Below are positions 48,226 through 61,490 of a stretch of DNA of 64,000 bases, piece by piece. Source of the stretch: Typhlomys cinereus (lineage: Eukaryota > Chordata > Mammalia > Rodentia > Platacanthomyidae). Numbering within the stretch: position 1 is the stretch's first letter; each line of letters opens with the position of its first letter. A program made the translations under genes and the position numbers. The DNA lies in assembly GCA_023101885.1 (NCBI GenBank), contig JALPQD010000241.1:3313501-3377500 (forward strand), given 5' to 3'. The notes under the pieces were generated by a model. The model was not told the DNA's origin. It made no database searches and worked only from the letters and a program-made list of their open reading frames with translations.

Positions 48226-48544
48226 TGCTAAGTTTCTAGGCCCAAAGGAGAAGATCTACCTAATGCAAAAGATTATTTATACCTATTGGTTACTTGAAGA
48301 AAAATAGAAAGAAAAAAATCAAATAGATGATGAAATATTTCCAAATGGTTAATAGCTAAAGGCTTAGGTAACTGAAATTATGGGCTGAGTTTAAAAGAAA
48401 TTAATTTTTTGTATTTTTGAGCCTGTAACTTAAATTTATTCTATTTAATTTAGTACCATATTAGTATTTTTATTTTTAGGTTTGGGTTGTATTAAACATT
48501 CCACTTTTTAAAACAAGGTACAAATAAATATGCATAATTTGTTT

Positions 48545-48885
48545 TAAGGAATCTAGGGGCTCAGAAGCTAAAAGCACTTGCATGAAAGCAAAATGACCAG
48601 AATTTGGATCCCTAGATACCACAAAAAAATCTGGGCAGTATAGTAGCATGTTTGTAATTCCAGCCCAATAAAGGAGAATCTGGGAATCCTCATAGCAATT
48701 TGGCTAGCTCTATTGGTAAGTTCTGTTCTGGATTTGATTAGAGACACTGCCTCAAAACAATAAAGTGGTAGAAGAAGAAGCAAGGATAATTTCTGTTATC
48801 AACCTGAGGTCTCATCACACACATGCTTTGTACCCGCATATTCATACATGTGATCGCATATACACATACACATGAAAGTGAAAAA
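48545..48885 (+). repeat. B4-like SINE
   Basis: The phrases ctaggggctcagaagctaaa, agagacactgcctcaaaaca and the CA-rich tail (tatacacatacacatgaaag) follow the composite B4 plan. Confidence 0.65.
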
Positions 48886-49232
48886 AGGGAAATATAAGTA
48901 CATTAATAATTGCATTTTTCATAAAGAATTGCTAAAAAGATATACATGAAACTAATCCAATTTGTTTCTTTTAATGGGAGAAGGAGAATGAGGTAAATGG
49001 AGGCAAGGGTGAGGATGAGGCTATTCTATAAATATTGTTTAGCATTGTTTGAATTTTGAGTTATATGACTGCATTTATACCTTTCAAATCTTAATTACTT
49101 TTAATTTGTTTTCTCTTCTAAATTCTTTGAGAATAGGACAAAACATTTCCTTTCAAATCTTAATTCAGTTTTCACTTATTTTCTAAATTTTTTGAGACTG
49201 GGATAAAACACTTGTATTAGTATTACCTGCTT

Positions 49233-49425
49233 GGCGTGGGAGGAGATAGTTCAATGGATAAGATGCCTGCTTGCAAACCTGGTGACTGAGTTCAGTCCCC
49301 AGAAGCCCACATGATGGAAGGAGACAATGGGCTTCAGAAAGTTGCCTCTAACCTTCACCTGTGCACCATGGCATGCATGTGCACGCTTTGTGCTCACCCC
49401 CTCTGATAAGTGAAAAATAAACTAA
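49233..49425 (+). repeat. Old B2-like SINE
   Basis: The head gtgggaggagatagttcaat and box B ctgagttcagtcccc are followed by a CA/TG-rich tail and AAAAATAAACT. Confidence 0.7.
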
Positions 49426-49664
49426 ATATTAGCTGCTTTGCATCATGATAAATTGTCAAGCTGTTTCCTCACTTTAACCTAACTCCAGTCCCCTACCATC
49501 TTGGAGATTTAAGGAGAAAAATCTAGCAAGCTGACTTACATCTTTTTTCAAGAGGTATGCGTAAGATCATAAACAATTCTATTTCATTTAACCCCAAAAG
49601 GTAATTTATATTTTATTTGCCTTATCCCCCCTCCCAGAAGCTGGTGTCCAGCCTGACACTGAAT

Positions 49665-49770
49665 AAAGTAAACCAGCTTTGCAGTGTGGTCTGGGTTACA
49701 ATCTAAGTTTTGTCACTCCCAGGGAGAGCCACTTCTGACCTCAGTTCTTACATGAAAAATGGAGTTGATG
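49665..49770 (+). repeat. MIR-like remnant
   Basis: The phrases gcagtgtggtctgggttaca and cagttcttacatgaaaaatg resemble MIR. Confidence 0.5.
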
Positions 49771-50309
49771 CTGATGTACCTTTACTTTTTGTTTTAAGGA
49801 CCAAAAGAAGGATTGCATGTGCAAGGCCACAGTATTCTCAAGTATTTTTTAACTTTCCAGAGCTACTCTGGTTTCTTAGTATATCCCAATTTCATTCTTA
49901 TTGTTTTCCTAGTTCACTTCCTAGTACTTCCTTACTATTTTGAATTGCTTTTGTCACATTTTTCTTCATCTGAATAATGATTTTTTCTCTTCTGCCTCTA
50001 CTAATGTGTCCCACTAGCTTTTGGCCCTTTCTCTGTCTGCCAAGGTATAATGACACATCCTTCTGCCTGCAGAATGAACATATAGCATGTTCCTGATCAC
50101 TTAAAATACTTCAAGTCAAACAGCAGCTTAGATTTGTTTCATATAAATGAATCATAAATGTTTTCTCCAAATGAATAAAGTAACCAGGGAGTAGATAAGA
50201 GCTATTTATTATTAAGAAATTAATATTAAGAAATTAATAATAAAAAAAGAAATTAATAATAACATTGGTAAGAACATGGTAGCTTTGATATATGTATTGT
50301 TTTTAATTT

Positions 50310-50500
50310 TTATTTTATTTATTTACTTGAGAGAAAAGAGAGAGAGAACATGTATCTATGTCATGGCATATGTTTGGAGGTGAAAGGACAACTTTAGGAA
50401 GTCAGTTCTCCCCTTCCACTATGTGAATTTCCATGGATTGAACTCAGGTCACTGGGTTTGTGAGCAGGCAGCTTACCCACTGACCTATCTCTCTCAGGCA
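50310..50500 (-). repeat. Old B2-like SINE, minus orientation
   Basis: The + strand reads ggacaactttaggaagtcag, then ttgaactcaggtcactgggt, the same subgroup as 5941-6146. Confidence 0.7.
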
Positions 50501-50881
50501 CTTTATCCACTAAGCTATTTCACTGTATTCTTTATATTTCCCCCTGACATTATTGCGTGTGCTGTTTAGGAAGGTATAGGAAGCATTAATGTCAACTTAG
50601 TTTTTTTACACATTTGAGTTGCAAGTCTAAGTCTAGAAAATGGATACCTAAAAATCAGTAAATGTGTTTCCCAGTTATAAATATTATCCATTTTTTGAAT
50701 TGGCCAGTTTTATGTGCTGAATTAATTTTGGGGAATGTATTTTCAAAACTTCTCAGTTATTTCCAAACTTTCAGAACTAAAAATGCCACTGACTCAAAAT
50801 ACAGTGTAATTTTTTAAACTAGAGTTGTGAATACATATTCATACATCATTATGACAGTCACCTGAAAAGAATGGATGCTTT

Positions 50882-50985
50882 AGTCAGACATGGTGGCGCA
50901 TGCCTATAATCCTAACAATTGGGAGGCTAAGGCAAAAGGATTGCCATAAGTTTGAGGCCAGCCTGAGCAACATATTGAATTCCAG
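50882..50985 (+). repeat. B1 SINE
   Basis: The phrases gtcagacatggtggcgcatg, then tttgaggccagcctgagcaa are clear B1. A B1 piece in the other orientation (about 51100-51150) and an ID-like piece (-; about 51295-51362) follow. Confidence 0.85.
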
Positions 50986-53900
50986 GCTTTGGGTATCCAT
51001 TCACACAGCCTAAATTATCTGGATAGGAGTTGTTCTTAAAGGCATCTATTCTTTTCTTTTCTTGTTTTCTCTTCTCTTCTCTTCTTCTTTTTTCTTTTCT
51101 TTTTTGAGATAGAGTTTTGCTATATATCTCAGGCTGGCCTGGAATTCAATATTCAAGTTGTATTATTTATAGTGTACAAATATTCTTGTGTATTTGATAA
51201 ACCATAAATGATATTATAATGTCTTTTAATATGTGTTTGATAATTAGAAAAGCATGAAAAAGAATTTTGAGAACCTGATATCTGTTTAGTTAATTAGTTT
51301 CTGGGAATCAGACTTGCTTAGGCTAAGCATGTATTCTACCACTGAGCTTTACCTCTAGCTTCCAAAGGTCTGGTTTTTAGAAGTCACATATTTATAACAG
51401 GGATATGCAAGTTTTATTTCATTAATGAGAATTTTTTATCCAGTAGGTACTATTTCACTTCTATAGGTTATTGTGAATTATTAAACTACTTCTCTGATAA
51501 CTGAGGGAAGAGATTTTACATGCAAATAGTCAAAATGAAAAGGTTTGAATTCCACACTTAGTAATTCTTGTGCAAAGCTATTTTAAAATGAGTAAATTCA
51601 ATACCTACTATTTAAAAATCTAACCTTTATAAAAATCAGTTTTCTGGAATGAATGAAATAATAAATGGCTTTTATGCTGGCCTGAAAATTGCTATGAATT
51701 ATGAAAATCTAAAAGGTTATCTTGACAGTTAATACCATGACTCAGTATTAACTTTTTGCTTCTTTTGGTTAATTGTGCTTACATAGAAAAAATACAAAAT
51801 CTTTTGTGTTAAGTGCAGAAAAGATTGTTTTCCTATTTCACTAAAGGTAAGTTTTCTTGTCATGATATGGTATATTAAATAAATATATATATATGCGCGC
51901 ATAGATTCTGGTGACCAGAAAAATGAAAGAACCATAGAACTTTAGGGAAAAAAAAGAAAGCTTCCTGGACTCAGCTTGAAACAAGTAAATGGTGTTGTGA
52001 GGAGATGAGTGTATAGTGTTGGGAATGGTAAGCCATAAAAATGGACCTTTCCTGTTGTTACCCAATATGACAAGTGATTGATAGGGTTGTGTTCCTCACA
52101 ACTGAGGGATACAAATCAGTCCTGCAGGGGTTTACTTAGATTTCTTCTGTTTGCAAACTCTCCTGCTTCCTGTTATAAAATATTATGAGCCCCTTCCCCC
52201 ACCTTTATGATGTAGTTCTCATTTTCCTTCCAAGAGAGTCAAAATGAATGAAATGTTTCTTTATAGTCTACCGTTCAGCTAGAAAATAAGGGGCTTCCAG
52301 CTAACATGCATTACGAAAAATACTTAGTTCTATGGAAGTAAATGAGTAAAATGTTATTAACTCTGAATCCACAAGGTTAACTACACTTGTCTTTTTGAAT
52401 TGTTTAAAATTGAGAGTTAATCAATTCTCATTTCCTATGTCTTTATCTCTGTTTTATGACTTTCACTGTTATTCAATTAGGTTATTCAAAAGGATTTTTT
52501 TTCAAAGACAGTCCTGGCCTTTTTGTAAAGTCAAAATGCAGACTGCAGTTTGTTGTTTGAAGTTTCTAGTGAAATTTCAAATTCTAGTCAAATTTCATTT
52601 TAACTTGTCTTATTACTGAAATATTTCTCATTTTTAGTTGCTTGAATATTTTCATTTTTTTAATTTAACTATAGTAAGAAAGGATTTGGGAAAAGTAGAA
52701 AATGTCAGTAGATAAAGAAAACTCAGATTTTAGGTCTGTTTTCACTTGCAGGAACACATAATGAAAATGAGTCTTCCTTTCCCTCCTTGCTTTTTTTTAT
52801 TTTCTAGTTTTCATTTTCCTTGTCCTTCTAGCATTATTCTTCCCAAGTAGAAAGTTTCCTTTCCTAAAACCTTTTAAAGAAATGTCCAGCATTACCCTTT
52901 GCTTTTAATTTTCCTTCCTGTCCTTATATACTTGCTTTTAAATACAACTTTAAATTACAAGCTCTCAAATTTTTAGGGGGCACAGTTCATTATTTTATTA
53001 TTTACATGTGTTTATATCATAATTTGCAGTAGCTAAAAATGTTGCTGATTCCATATGCACAATTTAGAGATATTTGATAGTAATGCTGTATTACAAATAA
53101 AAGAATAATATGTACTTTTCTTTTTTCAGGGAAAAAAGTATCTGGCACCATTATGAAAAAATATATAGGCCTTTAATTTTCAAGTTTATTTCATTTCAAT
53201 TACATACTTCGATCCTCAGTACCTTATAAAATACTAAATAAATTAGTAAATAGAAGAAATATTGAAAAATATTGTGAGAAATGAATACTTGCAGGACAAA
53301 AAATTGCTTATCAACATGAAGAAGGAAACATTTGTGGACAATAGAATCTCTAAAAACATTTTTGTGAGATCGCAAATCTAGCAGATTTCTGTTTAAGTAT
53401 TTTCAAAACAAATAGCACATGCATAAACACATACTCACTGTAGAACATCTCCTCTTACCACAAAGTGGCATTCTGACAGGAAGAACTAACATGTCTGGGT
53501 AACTACAACGTGCTCCCATGGTGCTAGGCAAGTGCAGGTGATTCAAAGAGGGGAAGGAAGGTCTGCCCTGTATAGTGGCTACCTTAAAATGATAAATTAA
53601 GCAAATTTTCATTGAATTACCATTTTGAAATGCAATTATATTCATCATTTCCTTTTTTGAAATTTACTATTATGTGTAATTAATTTTGTTCCTTTTTAAA
53701 AACAATTTCCTGCATTACATGGCGACTGCAATTATATTGGGGGGAAAGTGAGATAATGCAGATAAAAACAGAAAGATACGATCCTAGAGAAAAACTGTTG
53801 TCTAAGCACTCAATAGACACTGCAGTACAAGGTCATGTTTTTCACAAAACGTACACATTGCCCAGGCCAATAGCATTTAAGGAGCACAAATTAAGGATAT

Positions 53901-54689
53901 TGTTTTACCTCTAGTCTTACTATGAAATAAGGACAGTAACTATGTTTGCCAGGGTCCTAATATGTACTAGGTATTGTGTTAAGTAGTTTTATAGTCGTTA
54001 CCTCATTCATTATGAATATCTTTTCCTCAAGAAAGGAAAAAATCTGTTACCATCTGTTGATAACATAGTAGGAAATAAGGATATGTATAGCAGGGAAGGA
54101 AGAGCTCAGGCTACTCCCGGAATTCTAAGAGGCTTGGGACTCATCAGATAGAGAGTGAATATGAGTTACTTACAAAAGTCCTCTGATGATTGAAGCTATT
54201 TTTCTTTCATTTTTACTTATGTTATTCACAGATTTCCTAGGGAAAAAAGAAGTTGAATGTTGCTGTTTTGGAGAAGTAAATCTTTAGTTACTTGGTCTTT
54301 TTTTAAAGAACATCAAATGACTAGCATGGGTAAGGCCCAGGGTCCTATCCCTATCATGGAGAAAAAGAGGAAAGGAGAGGAGAGAAAGGATAGGGAACGG
54401 GAAGACCATATCTGAAAAATAGTCAAGAAGTGAACAGCATTGAATTCATCTTGAAAATTCAACAGATTATTCTTTTGTTTACAATAGAGTTATAATAAAA
54501 GGGTGGTGCATTAGTAATTACCTGATCAAACACTTTGCTTTCATATTCAACAGAATTTTTCTTTCCTTCAAATCTACTGAGATATTTTATAGACTTTGCT
54601 TTTCAAAATTTTCCAGTTAGACTTCTTTCCAAGGTGTTATTTCCATTTCCAGTGAATGTATAAAATAAAGACTATCATTTTATCTTCTA

Positions 54690-54795
54690 AATAGGAAACA
54701 GAAACCCAGAAAAATTAAATGACTTTGCCTGGGTTTTTTTTTTCCAGTAGTAAGAACTAGAAGCCAGATATCCTGATTTATTGTCTGATACACTT
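54690..54795 (-). repeat. MIR SINE, minus orientation
   Basis: The + strand reads aggaaacagaaacccagaaa, then ttaaatgactttgcctgg and agccagatatcctgattt, the reverse plan of MIR. Confidence 0.75.
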
Positions 54796-55196
54796 AGTTT
54801 ATTAATGTTTTCTATTTTTAATTACAAGTAATGGCTCTCTGAATTTGTTCTCATATTTATCATGAAATTTTGTCAGTGATCTGAAATTCCTGGCACATAG
54901 TGGTTGTCATTGTGTCACATTACTAACAGTGCAAATGGAAAATTAAATTGGTTTTTCACATCTAAACAAAGTTTTGAGTGTTACGATTTTGAAATTGCTG
55001 ATTGTTAGGAATAAAATCTAATTGAAGGGCTAAGCAATTAACCTATTAGATGATACAAACAATTCTAATAAAGCTTATATGCTCAGTGCTTTAATCATGA
55101 TAACGCTAAATTCTGTTGTCATACAGCTTTACAACATCTACTGTTAGGTATGTTTTTTGTTCATTCCAAGATATCTCTGTTAAAAGTAAAAAAATG

Positions 55197-55405
55197 TAGG
55201 ACTAGAAGATGGCCCAGGGATTAAAGCCTTTGACTTTCAAGTGAAAGGACCTGAGTTCGGATCCCCAGATACCAATCCAAAAAGTGACCTGCGGTTCTGG
55301 CCTTGAAAGGCAGAGCATGGAAATTCCCAGAGCAAAGCAATAAAGTAGACGAGCATTCCAGAATGATGTTACCCTTGAGCCTGTACAGGCACATATGCTC
55401 TCTTG

Positions 55406-55444
<39 letters not shown>

Positions 55445-55475
55445 GCATGCATGCATGCATACAAATACATATGTA
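55197..55475 (+). repeat. CA-tailed B2-like SINE
   Basis: The head aggactagaagatggcccag and box B ctgagttcggatccccag are followed by the usual body and a (CA)n tail at about 55408-55442. Confidence 0.8.
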
Positions 55476-56072
55476 AAATTGATTCCTGTAATGTGGCCAC
55501 TTACTTGGAAAAAGTAAATCTCTGTGCTTGTGATACCAAAAAATACTAACAGAGCTATTATTTTAGTTTATTTTTCCTAGCAATATCATAATTTTGTTTT
55601 TCACAACCAGATGCTGCAGTTTTCCCCATAAATTTTATAGGCTGACAGCTTTCTAAATAGAGAGGATAATCTTTGTGATCCAGCAATGTGATTTCACTGA
55701 AAAGCAAACTATTTTTAGTATACCTTTGAATTGCATAACCTTCAAGCAGAATTTCTGGTATAAACCTAATTATGCAGGTCATGCTCATGCCTTTGAACTG
55801 ACATTGTTATTGTTTATAGAGAGGCACATGCGATTACTTCCAGGAAAGGAGGTAGTAACTAGAAATATTAAATTCCTGTAAAGACCTTTCAAACTCATGG
55901 CAATCATAAATCTAATGTGTATGGAATTTTGACATACCGTTTTGCACATGCTCACCAAACAGTATCTTTTGTTATTGTAACGTTTCCTTGCCAACAGAAG
56001 CTTGAATTACTTTATTGCAGATTTGCCAGGGAGAAAAGATGTAAGAATTGCCTTTTAAAAAAGAATTGAGGC

Positions 56073-56296
56073 GTGGAGCTGAAGAGATCACTCAGGAATT
56101 AAATCTCTGCCTTGCAAGCAGAAGGAGTTTGAATCTCAGATCCCACGTAAAAACATGGGGCAGAAATGGCCTGCGCGTCTGGCACTGGAAGGAGGAACCT
56201 GGGAAACCTCAGAGCAAAACCAGAAGGAGGTAGAGCAATCCAGGATGATTCCTGAAGTCATCCTTGGTCCTCCACAGGAACACATAGTGCCCTCTG

Positions 56297-56338
<42 letters not shown>
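56073..56338 (+). repeat. CA-tailed B2-like SINE near CHIC1 exon 3
   Basis: The head gtggagctgaagagatcactc and a tail (CA)n at about 56299-56336. It ends 435 bp before exon 3. Confidence 0.8.
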
Positions 56339-56773
56339 AATCCAGGAATATTACTAAGGTCTAGGTTTAATTTCATTTTCTCTGGTAGCATTTGGTTTTT
56401 ATTCTCATCTCATGCTTCGAGTCTTACTCAGTTTTAAGTAGGAGTGCCTAAAGACTACAACCAATATTTCCTTAACAAGAATATTTTGTAACAAGAGTAC
56501 TTGGTAAGTTTCCTTTACCATCAGTTTTACTGCTTTTATTTCATCACTAATCATTCCACAAGCTAAGTTCTGTGAGCATGAAATTACATTATTCTATTTC
56601 CTAATAGCTTTCAAGAGTATGTGGTGCATGTTAATGGGAGGATCTATTTCAATATTGATAATTCTTCAATGTATTTGTAATAAAGCATCTTCCTCACAGA
56701 TGTGTTACAGATAACAGGTTACAGAGAGTGGGAGGCTGCCTACAAACTCCTAAAGCTAGTCTGTTTGTTATAG

Positions 56774-57095
<322 letters not shown>

Positions 57096-57142
57096 TTTAT
57101 GGAAACTTTATCACTTAATACTAGTTTCTGTGGGGTTCTTTT

Positions 57143-57190
<48 letters not shown>

Positions 57191-57412
57191 CGCGCGCGCA
57201 TGCGCCCGCGCATCAGAGGGCACTGTGTGTGCCTTCAGGAATCACCCTGGATTGCACTACCTCCTCTTTGCTTTGCTCTGGAGTTTCCTGGGCTCTACCT
57301 TCCAGGCCACCACCATTTCAGCCTGGTGTTTTTACATGGGATCTAGGATCTAAACTCAGGACCTTCTGCTTGGGAGGTAGAGGCTTTAACCCCTGAGCTA
57401 TCTCTCCAGCCC
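57143..57412 (-). repeat. B2-like SINE with (TG)n(CG)n tail
   Basis: The tail on the + strand is (TG)n at 57143-57181 passing into (CG)n at 57182-57199. The body ends ttaacccctgagctatctctc. The tract is fully alternating purine and pyrimidine. Confidence 0.85.
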
Positions 57413-57477
57413 GTCATTTTAAATATGATAAATATTGTGTAATTGAAGTACTTAAGGAAACAGAGATAGACGGCTTA

Positions 57478-57510
<33 letters not shown>

Positions 57511-58140
57511 GGAGAGAGAGAGAGAGAGAGAGAGGATACTGGGTAACTTCAGGAGTCATCCTGGATTGTTCTACCTCTTTTTGACTTTGCGTTAGAGTTT
57601 TCCACGTTCTGCCTTCCAGGGCCTGAAGTTCAGGCCGCTGCCATTTTCACTTCGCATTGCAGTTCGCCTGCATGGTTACTGACAAATCACCGTCAAACGG
57701 CTTAAGGGAACAAGGAGTTTATTTTCTTGTGATAGTCTGGTTACTGTTCTCAGTCCAGCTTGACGGGAGAGCATGCACGAACATCAGGGCCGAGGGAACT
57801 AGCTACACCATCTCCACATAACAGCTGAGAGAGGGACAATCCTTACTTGCCAGACCAACATGTCTGGCCAGTACACAAAGATGCCAACTCTCTCAACCGG
57901 CTCTCTGTATTTTATTCCAGGGCCTAATCCCACCCACCATGGGCTGGACCTTCCCCATCAGCTAGACAATCTCCTGCAGGTCTGCTCTGGTCCCAACTCA
58001 TCCATTAATTCTCTACAAATACCATCAAGTTGACACCTGTGCCCAACCATTACGCTTCGTGTTTTTACGTGGAATCTGAGATTCAAATTCAGGTCCTCTT
58101 TACTTGTGAGGCAGAGGCATCTGAGCCATCTCTCCAGCCC
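57478..58140 (-). repeat. B2-like SINE split by an LTR-like element
   Basis: The parts 57478-57654 (tail (TG)n(GA)n at 57481-57534; ttcaggagtcatcctggatt) and 58055-58140 (acgtggaatctgagattcaa; atctgagccatctctccagc) form one SINE in minus orientation. Confidence 0.8.
57655..58054 (-). mobile_element. MaLR-like LTR inserted in a SINE
   Basis: The insert of about 400 bp reads on the minus strand caggtgtcaacttgatggta to aaataaactccttgttccct, with AATAAA, like 22555-23070. CTTCG stands on both sides (57650-57654 and 58055-58059) as a possible 5-bp target-site duplication, but the exact ends are uncertain; an inner pair TGGTT...AACCA could also be the termini. Confidence 0.6.
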
Positions 58141-58675
58141 AACTGCTTATGTTTTTACAAAGCTACAGATAGAACTTAAAATATTCCCAAGCTGTAGGTA
58201 TATGGCAGAACTGCTTCTGATCAGGAGAAAAGCAGAATGAAGAGTAACCTACAAAGCTAGTGAAATTTCTTATGTGAAGATGCTATAGTTGCATTCTGAC
58301 ATATCATTAGTAGTTATGTTGTAAATTTTCAGATTATTGTCTTGTCTTCTTTAAAATTTTGTTTTTATCTCAGCAATTTTTCTTCTGGTGGGAAAACACT
58401 TTTAAATTTTGTGATTAAAGCCAGTGATGAAAACGAACTTGTTTTACTCAAAGTTCTTTTCCCAGTACTTCATTAATGTTTAATTTAAACTTGTAAGTAA
58501 TAATTAGCCCATTAAATCAATATACTGTTATAGCACCTGGTAGAAGAACAGTTGTTCATTAAGGTAGAATATTCCCAAGAAATACTAATTTTATCCTGCA
58601 TTTTTCTCTTTAGCTTTTTCATGTCTACTTCAAAAAGATAATAAAATACTGCCAATCCTATTACTTTTTATTTTA

Positions 58676-58775
58676 ACCTAGGACTTCATGAATGTTATGC
58701 AGGTGCTTTATCATTGAGCTATATCTCTAACCCTTTTTTTATTTTAAGACAGAGTCCCAATTACATGCCCAGACT
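58676..58775 (-). repeat. ID-like SINE and start of a split B1
   Basis: The ID-like part is at 58676-58734 (cattgagctatatctctaac). The B1 part at 58735-58775 (attttaagacagagtcccaa) is continued at about 59670-59755. Confidence 0.6.
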
Positions 58776-59665
58776 TATTTCTATTTATTTATTTTTCCCC
58801 AATCATACAAGCTCAATAGGTACCCCGGTCCCCTCCCTCCACTCTTCCCCAATCCCCCTTGCACCCTCCCCCCTTTTCCCCTTCCTTTCACCCCCCTCCC
58901 TCCCCTTCTCCCAGTTACTCCCCTTCCCCCTCCCATTCCCTGGAGCATCCTTTTGTGTGAATGCCAAACCTCCCTCTGAATCCTCCACTTGTAGTGAAGT
59001 GTAAGGACTTAGTGGCATTGCCTAGAGTCCTTTCTTGGGCTCCCCTTTAGTATGGGAACACTATTAATGACTGTTAATACTTTGCCCCTAAGGATCCTAG
59101 TGCCTGTGATCCATGCTAGACTTTGGGGGATCGTTGACATGTCAGTCATTGTGCAGGTCATGCAAAGTCCGATTATGGCTGCTATGGCCCTGACTTGTGT
59201 GGAGTATCTTGCATATCGTTGGTCCTCCCCATCTTTAGGCTCTTACAATCTTGCCGCCCCCTCTTCTGCAAGTTTCCCTGAGCTTTAGGATGGGGAGGGA
59301 TTTGGCTGGTCTGGTTCCAGGTGATTAATGTAGGGTCTTTGGTGTTCTGAATTATGGTTTCTTGTTATTTTCATTCTTGCTGTTCCTGCACTGCCCTTGG
59401 CTCCATCCTGATTGGTATTGGAGGTCACCTCCTAACCAAAGATAAAAGACTGTTTAAATGAAGATCTTACTATAAGAGGAGATTCAAAGGTAGATGGAAT
59501 AAGAGTAGGAGACTGCAGTTGGGGGGGGGGAGTCAGTCTCCCATTTGCAGTATGGTTAGCATCTATCTGCCAGTCCCTATACCCCCTTTGATTGGTGAGA
59601 TCAAATCCCCTCCGTCCCAAGTGACCAGGAAGGAAAGGGAGAGTAAGTTTAACTAGATGTCTCGA
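58776..59665 (-). mobile_element. L1 3' end with C-rich tract, minus orientation
   Basis: On the minus strand it carries the same 3' UTR as 21613-22457, including the segment with gattgtaagagcc and the polypurine tract, here a pyrimidine tract at about 58815-58940. It interrupts a B1. Its 5' end reaches the same upstream block (ttccttcctggtcac on the minus strand). No ORF2 is intact. Confidence 0.8.
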
Positions 59666-59669
59666 TACT

Positions 59670-59755
59670 TCTTGAGCACACTCTGTAGCCCTGTCTTTCT
59701 GCTTCAGCTTCCTAAGTAACTGGGATTACAGATCTCCACCACCAGACCCAGCTCC
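59670..59755 (-). repeat. Continuation of the split B1
   Basis: The + strand phrase ctaagtaactgggattacag, then ccaccaccagacccagct is the distal part of a B1 in minus orientation. Confidence 0.7.
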
Positions 59756-60306
59756 TCTAGGACTTTTTGAGTGGAAAAGTTAAATACTTTACTGACTCCC
59801 TTGGTAGCCATCAGTAGGTCAGAACTTTACTTTAACTACAGCTTAATTTGTTTGTCAAAGCAAGTATAGTATTCCTACCTGACATTCTAGAATCTTTTAA
59901 AAAGCTTACCGCATACATTTCTTTTCAATTGTCATCTTTTAAAAGTCAATTATTCCTACCCATTATTTTGAAGTCTCAATGTGACTTAATCATTATTTGA
60001 ATTTCTCATTATGTAAATTTAGCTACTCTGAATTGCTTAAGAACGGGTTTTTTAAAAATATTATCCAGGATCTTTTTCCTTTGGTGACCTGTTTTTGCTT
60101 TGTTTCTCAATACCTACATCAAAAGACCTGAAATAGAACTTTTTTAATTCATCTGGTTTTGCTATGAGTATTTCTAACAGAACTGTCAATGAAAAATGAA
60201 ACAGTGCTGATTCTATGATCTCTTTCTTTCCCTCATTACTTTAGTTAAGAAGTCTTACTGAAGTTGTATTCTTAGTCACTAAACTTTCGACTTAAAAATG
60301 ATAATT

Positions 60307-60470
60307 TGGACTAGGGATCTGGCTCATCTGATAGAGTACTTATTTGCCTTGTCTGCAGGAAGCCATAAATTTGATCCCTGGCATCACGTAAATCAGGCAT
60401 GGTGACCCACCCCCTGTAATTCCAAGTTGAGGCAGGAGGACCAGAAGGCACTCTGTTGCACATACAGGCC
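60307..60470 (+). repeat. B4-like SINE
   Basis: An ID-type head (ggactagggatctggctcat) with gatccctggcatcacgtaaa runs into a B1-like part (tcaggcatggtgacccaccc). Confidence 0.65.
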
Positions 60471-60599
60471 CAGCCCCTGCTATATGACATTCTAAGGAAA
60501 AAAGGATAGTTTAGTAAAAATTTCCAAACCATTATCCCAGTAGCCAAATTTATTCCAATATATTTTTGAACATTAGAATCTGTTGTTAGACTTAAAAAT

Positions 60600-60690
60600 T
60601 TGGGACCGGAGGTATAAATAAGTGAGACATCACTTGCCTACCTTTGCATGAGACCCTGGGTTCTATCCCTACCACCATGCTGATTGATTG
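60600..60690 (+). repeat. ID-like SINE
   Basis: The phrase gagaccctgggttctatccc is the box B region, followed by a (GATT)n run. Confidence 0.65.
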
Positions 60691-60985
60691 ATTGATTTTT
60701 ATTTTTAGCATAAAATTTGTGATATTCAGTCTCATAAAATTTCATTTGACAATTTTAGGCTCACATACCTATGTATAACCCAGCAGTTTACTATACTTGT
60801 ATAATTACCTGCCTTTCTCTATAAGCATTATAGGTCACGGCCCCAGGTTTTCTGTATGCCAACTTGTCAATACTATACTAGATGATGAAACATTGAGCAT
60901 ATGCCAGTCATCTTAGGCAAGGAACTCACTCACCTTTTTGGACTCTCAATTTCCACACCCATAAAATTTAGGGATAAAGAACTTA

Positions 60986-61118
60986 GGTTAAGAGGGGGAA
61001 AGGAAGGAGAAAAGGGGGAAGGGAGCAAGGGGATCCAAGGAGGGGTGGAGGGAGGGAGGGGAATGGGGTATCTATCAAGTTTGTATGAGTGGAAAAAATA
61101 AATTAAAAAAAAATAAAA
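60986..61118 (+). mobile_element. Very short L1 3' end with target-site duplication
   Basis: Only about 133 bp of L1 3' end are present: polypurine, ctatcaagtttgtatgagtg and an A-rich tail. aaagaactt flanks it at about 60976-60984 and 61119-61127. It split an ID-like SINE whose rest is at 61119-61195 (ggtcctgggttcaattccct). Confidence 0.7.
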
Positions 61119-61404
61119 AAAGAACTTTAGCTTAGAATTAAAGCCCTTGCCTAGCAAGTGCAAGGTCCTGGGTTCAATTCCCTGCACCAGAATTAGAAAA
61201 AAACAAACTACTACTACTTTTACGGTGGTTGCTATGAAAGTGAAATCTAAAGTTCCTAACAGCTTTTTTGTTTACAAGGAAAAGTAAAAGATAAAATACA
61301 ATTTATATCTTCACTGTAGCTTTCTAAACTATAAAATAAGTTGTACAGACTATAATAGTTTAGCCATAGAGAGATGCTTAGTATTCATATAGCCTGTCTT
61401 TTAT

Positions 61405-61490
61405 TTTGTAGAGATGGAAAATTAAGATCCAGAGAGGTGAAGTTACTCTCTCCCATGACTACAAAGCAAGTTTTGCAATCATAAAAATGA
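61405..61490 (-). repeat. MIR-like remnant, minus orientation
   Basis: The + strand phrase ttaagatccagagaggtgaa, then gactacaaagcaag matches MIR in reverse. Confidence 0.6.

Larger units (their letters stand above)
46323..56773 (+). other. CHIC1: CHIC1 intron 2
   Basis: This intron of about 10.5 kb holds the SINEs listed from 47056 to 56338 and unique AT-rich sequence. Stretches of more than 300 bp in which I see nothing but unique or very old sequence are 46323-47055, 48886-49232, 49771-50309, 51363-54689, 54796-55196 and 55476-56072. Confidence 0.85.
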
